50,988 bases of DNA from a virus, in the IMG/VR virus record IMGVR_UViG_3300037261_000025, positions 1 through 50,988 of that record; one strand, written 5' to 3'. Numbering within the stretch: the first letter of the stretch is position 1; each line of letters begins with the position of its first letter. Below the pieces are notes generated by a model that saw only the letters and a program-made list of their open reading frames with translations, was not told the origin of the DNA and did not search any database. The position numbers and the translations under genes were made by a program. Below, one piece after another: positions 30,543 through 37,530 of this stretch.

Positions 30543-32119
30543 GCTGCGTCCCGATCTGGAATGCCGAGTTTTGCATCGATAAACTGTTCCAAGTGCCAAT
30601 AAACCTCTTCTTTGGAGATATCTGATTGACACTGCGCCGTGCCTGTTTCTTTGTCTTGTGTGCAGTGTTCCCACCCGTAATGCATCATGTGGCAGGCCGG
30701 TGCTTCATCATCGCCACGGCCCTTGCACTTTGTGCCCTTGCTCTGTAGCGATACGGTGTTTGTCCAGTCGCGGGTAAGATTTTCTTCCGTACTGTGAGAC
30801 AAGAAAACCACCTTCGGCATGGCCTCTGTGGCAACGGCATTGAGCACGCCAGTCTCTGGGCCGATGACCAAATCGGCATCCATAGCGAAGCTCAACGTCT
30901 GACGAATCGACCACTTCCCGCAAGTTTTGACAACACGGGATTCCTTCTCCCAGCCCGCCTCAAGGATGTACGCCTCAGGCCCGCCACAAAGCACAACATC
31001 GACTTCCTTGTAGTTCAACATCAAAGCGGCAATGATCGCGTCAAGCCCAGCCCAGGTCTTGTGCACTGATGATCCGGCGAGACTCCAAAGAACCACAAAC
31101 TTTCCCATCCGTGCCCGAGTTTTCCGCGCCCATGCACGCTCGTCTAACGTGGTATGGAACTTGACGCGAAGCTCATACGGAACACCGGCCAGCTCGTGCT
31201 GGTGTTGCACGTAGTTGTGATTCATGTACTTGTGACGCAGCGCCGGGTGCCAAACTGCGTGGGCGGTGCGCTTGGGCATGGCCAAAAACGTGCCCTCGAC
31301 GGATTCGCTCAGGTTGATGAACTTGGTATATTTCTTGGCCTGCCATGCCCAAAAGTCACCGAGGTGGGCATTTGGCACCTGGTCCTTGTCCAGCAGCATG
31401 ATCTTGCTGATGTAGGGGTCTTCAGTGATGATGTCGGCACCTGGGTTGCTCGTCATTAGCGTGATGTGATACCCCTGCTTGCTGAGCGAGGTCCAAACAC
31501 TGGACGACTGAAGAAGGTCGCCATACGCCCCAAATCGGCACACAAGCGCAGTTTTTTCTGGCTTGGTCATCTGCCAAGATTGGTCTGTGGCTTTGCTCTG
31601 CAGCTTCTTGAAAATCAGCAACATGGAGTATTCCATGTCCTCGTTTCGTTCCTGACACTCGATCAAGTCCCATCCCTTGCGTTCCGACATCACATCAATG
31701 ATGTCCTTGGGCAGGAAGTCCTGTTTGTGGTCTGGATTCGCGCCTGGTTGGCCGACATTAGGATAGAAGTCTTTGTGCGGCAGATACAAAATCATGAACC
31801 CGCCAACCTTCACTAAACGCCACCATTCGTGCAGCGCAGCCTGCCAGTTGGTGATGTGCTCCAAAAGATGACTTGAGTACACGAAATCCATTGACTGGCT
31901 GGCGAAGATGTCCATCTTCTCGCAAGTCTCGACGCGAACATCTGGCTGAATGGTGTGCCCGAACTGCTCATGGTTCCCGTTGTCAACAGAGATCACATGG
32001 GGGAGTACTTTGAAAGTCCCCGCCCCAAGATCAACTCCCCTGCCTCGGAGATACGGGGCCACTTCCCAGCAAATTTTCTTGCTCTCAGCGACGTATGGAA
32101 GGTCAATGCTCCAAACCAT
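30539..32119 (-). CDS. Fusion of a SAM methyltransferase and a GT9 (heptosyltransferase-like) glycosyltransferase
   Basis: 526 residues. Residues ~1-185: class I methyltransferase, with GRGVDLGAGTFKVLPHVISV (motif I), SMDFVYSSHLLEHITNW (motif IV) and RLVKVGGFMILYLPHKD. Residues ~190-500: GT9-type fold, with CRFGAYGDLLQSSSVWTSLS (the family's G-D-x-L), FVVLWSLAGSSVHKTW, VVLCGGPEAYILEAG and the donor-site region LVIGPETGVLNAVATEAMP. GT9 enzymes move heptose or other sugars to LPS core. In a virion cluster the target could be a virion protein or host surface glycan (inference). It could be methylglycan synthesis. Confidence 0.85.
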   Translation of the reverse strand: MVWSIDLPYVAESKKICWEVAPYLRGRGVDLGAGTFKVLPHVISVDNGNHEQFGHTIQPDVRVETCEKMDIFASQSMDFVYSSHLLEHITNWQAALHEWWRLVKVGGFMILYLPHKDFYPNVGQPGANPDHKQDFLPKDIIDVMSERKGWDLIECQERNEDMEYSMLLIFKKLQSKATDQSWQMTKPEKTALVCRFGAYGDLLQSSSVWTSLSKQGYHITLMTSNPGADIITEDPYISKIMLLDKDQVPNAHLGDFWAWQAKKYTKFINLSESVEGTFLAMPKRTAHAVWHPALRHKYMNHNYVQHQHELAGVPYELRVKFHTTLDERAWARKTRARMGKFVVLWSLAGSSVHKTWAGLDAIIAALMLNYKEVDVVLCGGPEAYILEAGWEKESRVVKTCGKWSIRQTLSFAMDADLVIGPETGVLNAVATEAMPKVVFLSHSTEENLTRDWTNTVSLQSKGTKCKGRGDDEAPACHMMHYGWEHCTQDKETGTAQCQSDISKEEVYWHLEQFIDAKLGIPDRDAA

Positions 32120-32170
32120 GGATGCTCCTTTTTAGAATCTGACAAACGCCTTTTTGCACGCCGGTGCGTA

Positions 32171-32316
32171 CTAAAGTCGGCCGGAAAACAACTCGTCCAC
32201 TGCTGCATTGGCGCGGTCATGTAGCCGTAATCATCGAACCAAATTATCCCACCTGTCACCATCATCGTCGATAAATAATTTTCCGACTCTTTGATTGCCT
32301 TGTACTGATGAAAGGA
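32171..32316 (-). pseudogene. Frameshifted remnant of a TylF-type O-methyltransferase
   Basis: Directly after the stop of the next upstream gene, in the same frame, the sequence reads YKAIKESENYLSTMMVTGGI then IWFDDYGYMTAPMQ. This is the C-terminal TylF/macrocin-O-methyltransferase pattern (GG-x-I-x-FDDYG). After a one-base shift the adjacent frame continues AVDELFSGRL and stops. Intact relatives typically continue P-x-x-x-KAVDEF. No start, ribosome site or N-terminal half is present. I interpret it as a vestige of a third transferase beside the MTase-glycosyltransferase gene. Confidence 0.6.
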
Positions 32317-32688
32317 TCAAGTTACGCTCCAGATTGATCCTCCCTTTGCCCTGCCATCGGACATTTTTACGCCCTGATCGGCAGCAGCGGTTTTGACCTT
32401 TGCCCAATCCAGTCCTCGAAATCCGCACTCTTTGTAGATGTTGGACTGAGCCACCTGGCCACCAGACAACATGGAGCGAACAAAATCGGATTCAGGAGTA
32501 CCAGAACTGTCGGCAGTTTCAGGGATCTCATCAGCGATAGCCGGAACCCCCGAAACAACAACAGAACCATCGCCAGCGAACAACACTCCATCTTGTTCAT
32601 AAGCAGCTGTAGGGTGGCCCCAGATCGCGCCGTGGGGCTTTTTTGGATCGAATTTCATGATAATATATTCATGGTTGAGATGGCGCAT
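32317..32688 (-). CDS. Hypothetical virion-region protein (about 113-123 aa)
   Basis: Start uncertain: ATG 32688, right after the upstream stop, or ATG 32658 (MKFDPKKPHGAIWGHPTAAY). Middle: YEQDGVLFAGDGSVVVSGV, then a Glu/Pro linker. C-terminal ~60 residues (SDFVRSMLSGGQVAQSNIYK, CGFRGLDWAKVKTAAADQGV) form a small helix-turn-helix-like fold. This start peptide and KPHGxIxGH pattern are common in phage proteins next to structural genes. Function unknown. Confidence 0.65.
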   Translation of the reverse strand: MRHLNHEYIIMKFDPKKPHGAIWGHPTAAYEQDGVLFAGDGSVVVSGVPAIADEIPETADSSGTPESDFVRSMLSGGQVAQSNIYKECGFRGLDWAKVKTAAADQGVKMSDGRAKGGSIWSVT

Positions 32689-32689
32689 A

Positions 32690-33784
32690 TTACTCTTCTG
32701 TACCGAAAACATATCCGCTGAGAGTCTGTGTCGCTGTGCCCGTGGCAGTCAGTACATTATTCGCCGCAGCACTCAATATTCCGTTGCCCATCGGAGGGCT
32801 GATGATCGTACCAGCAGCAGTTCCGAATGGGATGACCAATATCGTCGTACCCGCCGTATTGTCCTTGATGGTGATGTTTCCGGCAACTGTACCTGCCGTC
32901 AACACGAACCCCATTAGGCGAAATCTCCGACCAGATGCGGGAGTCCAGATGGTCGCCTCGGCTGCGACTGAAACAGCAGTTAGATTGATGAATACCCCCG
33001 GTTGTCGCTGACGTAACAAAACCTGACCGTTATATAACATCGGGTAAGTAGACCCGCTATCGATGATCGTGGCCCCAAAGAATCGAATGGTCGGCGCAAC
33101 TAACGGCGGCGACGTATGATTGATCGCATGCATCCTGACCGGAAGATTGATGGTCGCCGGGCCGACGATCTGAACACTGGCAACAGGCTCTTCTATGTCA
33201 TTGATAAAGAAGTATGTGACATCCGCCCGCACACGGCAATAGATCAAATGCGGGGCACCGTCGATAACATAACTAGTCAAGTCCTTTATCACTGTTCGGA
33301 CATTAGTATTGTAGTAGACCGCACTGAACGTACCATCAATGGCACGTTCAAACCCTATCGCATTGGCAAGTGGCGTAGACGCAGTGAATGACGCATTAGG
33401 AGTACCTTGGCCAAAGAAGGCATTCACATTCAGAGGCAATAGGACCCCATTGCCCGCCTCAAACTGAACGATGGTGGCAGCATTCAAGGCGGAAGACCCA
33501 ACGGAGTAGAAATTTTCAATGGATGCCAAAGCAGCGGCGTTACTTGCAGTGGTCCCGACAGTAAGAACCAGCAATCCCCCGCCCTGCGTCGCCACGCCAG
33601 TGCCGCCCAACGTTGACACCCATCGATATACGGTGTCAATGGTTGTCCCGTCGAACTGATCACTCAACAAACTCGACCCCTCAGAGGTCACGGTCAAATG
33701 ACCACCAGGATCCACAAACGCCCGCTGTAACTGATTCCTACTTTGGATAGATGTTATTTGCGTGGTGGCTGAAAGCGGTAACAT
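32690..33784 (-). CDS. Beta-rich structural protein (364 aa), head decoration candidate
   Basis: ATG 33784 preferred over the upstream in-frame TTG 33790. Residues ~1-50 link (TTQITSIQSRNQLQRAFVDP), then a jelly-roll-like beta domain (LLSDQFDGTTIDTVYRWVST...) of the concanavalin/lectin type seen in phage head fibres. The C-terminal domain (~280-364) has TIWTPASGRRFRLMGFVLTA and NNVLTATGTATQTLSGYVFG, the pattern of a small decoration-type domain found in many phage virion proteins. Possibly a capsid-bound or fibre adhesin. Confidence 0.72.
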   Translation of the reverse strand: MLPLSATTQITSIQSRNQLQRAFVDPGGHLTVTSEGSSLLSDQFDGTTIDTVYRWVSTLGGTGVATQGGGLLVLTVGTTASNAAALASIENFYSVGSSALNAATIVQFEAGNGVLLPLNVNAFFGQGTPNASFTASTPLANAIGFERAIDGTFSAVYYNTNVRTVIKDLTSYVIDGAPHLIYCRVRADVTYFFINDIEEPVASVQIVGPATINLPVRMHAINHTSPPLVAPTIRFFGATIIDSGSTYPMLYNGQVLLRQRQPGVFINLTAVSVAAEATIWTPASGRRFRLMGFVLTAGTVAGNITIKDNTAGTTILVIPFGTAAGTIISPPMGNGILSAAANNVLTATGTATQTLSGYVFGTEE

Positions 33785-33786
33785 GG

Positions 33787-34164
33787 TCAAATTCGATCAA
33801 GGTAATTGTTACGCTCCACAAATCCTACGTTCCCCAATTCATCCTTAGCTTCGCCGTAGAACAAATCGATGTGTTCGCCACCATATTGGTCGTCAGTGGC
33901 TTTCATGTCAAGTCGGTTGAACCCCTGGACGAAAGCCTTGGGCTTCAGGCCATCGGACACGTCGGTATTTCCGCCAAACCCGTTGGCAAATTCGTACTTG
34001 CCGTGAATCTGGGTCTTCGGCATGCGGTTGAACTTGGCCGTGGCTTCGGACGTCATGCACCCATCAGTGCATCGGGCGCTGTCTTGCGTGGCCCAGTTGT
34101 TTGCCGGTTCGTGCCCCTCATTTTTCGGAGGAACCGTGATTTGGAATTTCTCTGCGAGGCTCAT
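33787..34164 (-). CDS. Hypothetical protein (125 aa) in the head region
   Basis: 125 residues, AAGGAGC before ATG 34164. Polar, with few hydrophobic clusters (MSLAEKFQITVPPKNEGHEP, WATQDSARCTDGCMTSEATA) and repeated Gly/Asn/Asp. The terminator before it implies expression partly separate from the capsid genes. No domain recognised. Confidence 0.65.
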   Translation of the reverse strand: MSLAEKFQITVPPKNEGHEPANNWATQDSARCTDGCMTSEATAKFNRMPKTQIHGKYEFANGFGGNTDVSDGLKPKAFVQGFNRLDMKATDDQYGGEHIDLFYGEAKDELGNVGFVERNNYLDRI

Positions 34165-34173
34165 GATTGCTCC

Positions 34174-34201
34174 TTAAAAAATCTGGGGCCGAAGCCCCAG
34201 A
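34174..34201 (-). terminator. Rho-independent terminator (minus strand)
   Basis: On the minus strand: TCTGGGGC, tetraloop TTCG, GCCCCAGA, then TTTTTT. A perfect 8-bp G/C-rich stem with a UUCG loop and a six-T tail. It lies between 34205-34588 and the ribosome site of 33787-34164, so it ends or attenuates capsid-region transcription while the next gene is read by leakage or its own promoter. This is the strongest terminator in the window. Confidence 0.88.
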
Positions 34202-34204
34202 CTC

Positions 34205-34588
34205 TCAGTTTGCCGAACCTTTGGGCTTGTAGTCCTCGCGCAAATCGCGGGGCTCCGGGCTCCAACCGTCAGACGGGAAGCTGACGCCGCCCGAATAGGT
34301 TTCCAGTTTCATGTCGCGAATGTCGCGCATTGGCTGGTCGTTGATATCCATGCCGGGCGGCATGATGTTGAGCTTCGCGGCTTCACCGAAGGCGGTTCCC
34401 TTCTTGACGATGTAGTCATCGGTGCTGGCCTGAAAACCAGACTTTTCACCAATATCGTCGTGAGTACCACCAAGATTCATGACTCCGGAATCAACGCCCT
34501 CGAAGGGCTTCCCGAACTTCTGGTCCTTGCCGATTTGCCCCATGTATTTCTGGCCCTTGCCAGCGGGGAGATTGGGTTTCACTGCCAT
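34205..34588 (-). CDS. Hypothetical head-region protein (127 aa)
   Basis: 127 residues, AAGGAGAACC before ATG 34588. Lys/Gly-rich polar sequence (MAVKPNLPAGKGQKYMGQIG) with FGKPFEGVDSGVMNLGGTHD and a C-terminal segment FPSDGWSPEPRDLREDYKPK. No transmembrane or catalytic motif. Located one gene from the decoration protein and followed by the terminator. Possibly a minor capsid or maturation component (position only). Confidence 0.65.
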   Translation of the reverse strand: MAVKPNLPAGKGQKYMGQIGKDQKFGKPFEGVDSGVMNLGGTHDDIGEKSGFQASTDDYIVKKGTAFGEAAKLNIMPPGMDINDQPMRDIRDMKLETYSGGVSFPSDGWSPEPRDLREDYKPKGSAN

Positions 34589-34599
34589 GATGGTTCTCC

Positions 34600-35157
34600 T
34601 TATGCAGTTACGTTGGCGAGCGGCAACACATTGTATTCCAGCGCGATGGCCAGGACGCTGGAAGCATCCGTACCACGTTGGACGTACAACTGATCGCCCT
34701 GATTGACGGTGAAACCACCAGTGTACGGGTAAGTACCCGCGCCTGCCTGGGCTTGACCAGTGGTGGCCGTACCATTGAGCGCAACACTGTTCGTGAACCC
34801 AGCCAGCCCGGTTTGCGTGCCGGTCGCCGTACCGTTGTACAACGACGCCACGAATGGACCGTAAGTACTGGTCGTGAGTGAGGGGGACGCGCCCGCAGCG
34901 GCGTTGTTCATCACGCGGATCACCGAATACGTGTCAGCGGACACGGCAGTCACCGTGGACGTGCCGTTGTACAAGGTAGCGGTGCTGGTGGAAGCGGCCA
35001 CAGTGACTTGCGACACCGTAACAGCAAACACTTGTAGTGCCGTAAACGCGATGAACTTGCTCGTCGCAGCAGAAGCACCGGCAGCGAGGGCCGGGAATAC
35101 ATGGGCCACGCGGGCCAAATACGAGGGGTGGTCATACCCCATGCTTTTCGTTGTCAT
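34600..35157 (-). CDS. Capsid decoration-type beta protein (185 aa)
   Basis: 185 residues. Start MTTKSMGYDHPSYLARVAHV, then Thr/Ala/Val-rich beta sequence (VTVAASTSTATLYNGTSTVT, GTATGTQTGLAGFTNSVALN). Its C-terminal end (QGDQLYVQRGTDASSVLAIA) matches many small head-decoration or head-fibre proteins. It is the gene immediately after the major capsid gene in transcription order, the usual place for a decoration protein. Confidence 0.72.
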   Translation of the reverse strand: MTTKSMGYDHPSYLARVAHVFPALAAGASAATSKFIAFTALQVFAVTVSQVTVAASTSTATLYNGTSTVTAVSADTYSVIRVMNNAAAGASPSLTTSTYGPFVASLYNGTATGTQTGLAGFTNSVALNGTATTGQAQAGAGTYPYTGGFTVNQGDQLYVQRGTDASSVLAIALEYNVLPLANVTA

Positions 35158-35210
35158 TTCAAATACTCCAATTATATGCGGACCTCTCCCACATTATTTA
35201 CGGTTTGAAT

Positions 35211-35236
35211 GGCCGGTGGGAGTAGGTCCACCGGCC
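35211..35236. other. Strong hairpin after the capsid gene
   Basis: GGCCGGTGG (35211-35219) and CCACCGGCC (35228-35236): a perfect 9-bp stem with an 8-base loop, just downstream of the major capsid stop on the minus strand. No T run, so it may act as an mRNA stabiliser or partial terminator that keeps capsid protein in excess of downstream products. Confidence 0.5.
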
Positions 35237-35258
35237 CCGCGCTTTGGAAATTATCAGG

Positions 35259-36248
35259 TTAAACCAGCGAGTCCCACTTCACGATCCGCGCATTTGCGGC
35301 CAACGTGTGAACGATGCCGAAGCCGCCCATGTAGTACCACGCGACGCCCTTGGACCGGCCGAAGTCAGTGGGGATCTTGCCGCGCATTTCTTCCGGCACC
35401 GCAATCGCTTCCGCCACCGTATCATTGCCGAAGAAGAAAATCCAGTCGGACTTGCCTTGCGACCAACCGACCATATCACCACCAGCAGCGGTCGAAATAC
35501 CTGTGGTACCGATGCCCTTGGCGATGTTGGTTTGTTCCACATAACGGCAATTTTCGTAACGACCAATTTCACCATTCATGATGAGCTTGAAGCCGGTGTC
35601 CGAATATTGGTGGATGGTTTCGAGGTTGTTCTTGAAGGCGCGCAGCGTGGTGGGCCAAGCGAGCGCATAGTAGTCATCACCCAAGTACGCGGGAATGTTG
35701 CGCTCCTTCATCAAGTCAACCATCGACTTCGCGTGGGCGTTGTTGTAGGCGACCGTATTGGTGCCGGTCACAGTGCCGTTGGTGTACAGCGTGAGCGCGG
35801 CAACATCGGTACCGCCGACCGGAATCGCACGCAGCAGCGTTTGATTGAACTGATTCCAGGACATGCGGTCGAAAGACTTCACGGCGTCGTTCTTCAGAAC
35901 CTTTTGCACCAATTCCATCACCGGGAACTTGGACAGATTGTCCAGTTTGCCCGAGTACGGCACCGAGTTGCCAGCTTCCGTGATCGTCAGAGTACCTTGA
36001 ACGATCGTGAAGTTGGATTCGGGCATCGTGTTGGTTTCCGTCAACACACCACCTGCGGTGGCGACGTCAGAGAACACGTCCCAGGTGAAGATATCCCCCT
36101 TTTTCTTGCCTTGCTGACTCGCATCGCGAACGTCACAGAACTGGCGGAATTTCACCAGCGGCTGTACGGACATCCGCAACACGTTCGAAAGTTGGCGCGA
36201 GTACATGAACCCGCCCAACGAATTAACTGCCCAAACTTGACCTGCCAT
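35259..36248 (-). CDS. Major capsid protein (N4gp56 family)
   Basis: 329 residues. N-terminal VNSLGGFMYSRQLSNVLRMS, QPLVKFRQFCDVRDASQQGK and GDIFTWDVFSDV match the N4gp56-type major capsid pattern. ESNFTIVQGTLTITEAGNSV and SVPYSGKLDNLSKFPVMEL correspond to the E-loop/P-domain part. The C-terminal IPTDFGRSKGVAWYYMGGFG is the conserved end. HK97-fold capsid shell. Downstream of a scaffold-type gene and followed by a strong hairpin, as expected for the most abundant protein. Confidence 0.88.
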   Translation of the reverse strand: MAGQVWAVNSLGGFMYSRQLSNVLRMSVQPLVKFRQFCDVRDASQQGKKKGDIFTWDVFSDVATAGGVLTETNTMPESNFTIVQGTLTITEAGNSVPYSGKLDNLSKFPVMELVQKVLKNDAVKSFDRMSWNQFNQTLLRAIPVGGTDVAALTLYTNGTVTGTNTVAYNNAHAKSMVDLMKERNIPAYLGDDYYALAWPTTLRAFKNNLETIHQYSDTGFKLIMNGEIGRYENCRYVEQTNIAKGIGTTGISTAAGGDMVGWSQGKSDWIFFFGNDTVAEAIAVPEEMRGKIPTDFGRSKGVAWYYMGGFGIVHTLAANARIVKWDSLV

Positions 36249-36269
36249 GATCTGGCTCCTTAAAGATGA

Positions 36270-37247
36270 TTAATGTTGTGTCGGGGAGCCCGCCATCCAT
36301 TGCGGGCCACCGCGAGACTTCGCGATACCGGCGATGATGTCGGACATCGACTCTTCGACTTCCGGTTCAACCAAAGACACCGTTTTTTGGGACGCTGGTT
36401 TCGGCGCGGGCGTTGCCGCTTGCTTGCGAGCCAATTTATCCACAGGTTGGACAACGGGGGGCGCAGCGGCTTGGGTCTTTTTCGCTACCCAAGCACGCAA
36501 CGAATCACCGATATCCTTATACCGGACATCATACGGTCGGGTATCGCCAGCCGCAATCAATTTAGCGTCAGTTTCCTGGGCCAAGTTGTTGAGGATGGGG
36601 TCGCCCACGATGTCCGCATAATCCTTGCGGTATTGTTGGATCGCCTGATTGAACGTCAGCCGGTCATCAATCATCTTGGCAATGTCGGCAGTCGAAACTG
36701 ATGGACTCCCACGAAGCAATGCATGTACCGCTGCTGCCGCCTCTTCTTCACTGCCCATTTGTAGCGCGCGGGCAAACGCAAGGTCGTCATCGACCGTATC
36801 CGGCGCAGGGTCCGCAACTACGGATGCCTGCGCTTTCTGGATTTGTTCCTGCCGCAAGCGCGATGCCTCGGCAAGATAGTTATCTGCTGCCTCGACCTTA
36901 CTGGCGGTGACCAGCCAGTCATCGAGGGACTTTGTGACCTCACGGCCATTCACCTTGCGGGTGATCATCTGGGGGGCGGGAGGTGCCGTGTCAGACTCAC
37001 GGGCAAGAGCCTCAATGGCGGCATCGGCCTCCGGGTCTGCAACGGTGTCATCGGTCAGTTGCACTTGCGTGCCATCGTCCTGCTGGACTGTGAATTTTTC
37101 CGTCGTCCCGTCGTCGTTGATACTGACGTAGTCGTCGGCATGCGCTGCGTCGTTGGCGTCGTTGATCTTTGCCAGCATCGCCAGTCGTGCATTGTTGCCA
37201 GAGCCCACCGCTTCGCCGTCGTTGTTTGTTCCGTCTTCGAGTGCCAT
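36270..37247 (-). CDS. Scaffolding-type protein
   Basis: 325 residues from ATG 37247 (AGGAG 6-7 bases upstream; a longer frame from 37289 is not supported). Acidic, low-complexity, strongly helical: NDDGTTEKFTVQQDDGTQVQ, AADNYLAEASRLRQEQIQKA, then a Pro/Ala linker and a basic end (SDIIAGIAKSRGGPQWMAGS). These are the features of a phage scaffold, and the position between portal and capsid genes fits. Fragments with GFP-like folds are absent; no protease motif seen. Confidence 0.78.
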   Translation of the reverse strand: MALEDGTNNDGEAVGSGNNARLAMLAKINDANDAAHADDYVSINDDGTTEKFTVQQDDGTQVQLTDDTVADPEADAAIEALARESDTAPPAPQMITRKVNGREVTKSLDDWLVTASKVEAADNYLAEASRLRQEQIQKAQASVVADPAPDTVDDDLAFARALQMGSEEEAAAAVHALLRGSPSVSTADIAKMIDDRLTFNQAIQQYRKDYADIVGDPILNNLAQETDAKLIAAGDTRPYDVRYKDIGDSLRAWVAKKTQAAAPPVVQPVDKLARKQAATPAPKPASQKTVSLVEPEVEESMSDIIAGIAKSRGGPQWMAGSPTQH

Positions 37248-37248
37248 G

Positions 37249-37530
37249 TCAACTCCTATCGTCAATAATGTTAATCGCCTGCAATCCATCAGCTACGGCA
37301 TCAGATAGCCATTTTGCTATCGAGTTGGCCTGTACGATAGTATTTTGCAATTGTCGCACCTTTTCTATATCCGAGCAATCGACACTCAAAAACTCGCATT
37401 GAGCCTCGTCTTTTTGGTCTCTCGCCCTTCCTAGCAGGTATATCCCGATGTCTGAATTTAGAAACGACTCGACCTGCTTGCCGAACACGGCTCGACGGAT
37501 CATCACTGCCTCTTCTTCGCCGTCAGTCAT
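37249..37530 (-). CDS. Small helical protein between portal and scaffold (93 aa)
   Basis: 93 residues. ATG 37530 overlaps the portal stop (ATGA), and the stop lies just before the scaffold start. Motifs: VFGKQVESFLNSDIGIYLLG, RARDQKDEAQCEFLSVDCSD and IEKVRQLQNTIVQANSIAKW. The same type of protein (F-x-x-S-x-I-G-x-Y/x-L) occurs at this spot in many phages, where its role is unknown. Confidence 0.75.
   Translation of the reverse strand: MTDGEEEAVMIRRAVFGKQVESFLNSDIGIYLLGRARDQKDEAQCEFLSVDCSDIEKVRQLQNTIVQANSIAKWLSDAVADGLQAINIIDDRS

Noticed and set aside
35244-36263. 339-residue plus-strand ORF
   Set aside because: Antisense of the major capsid gene. The codon bias of the capsid gene keeps this frame open; no family match is visible.
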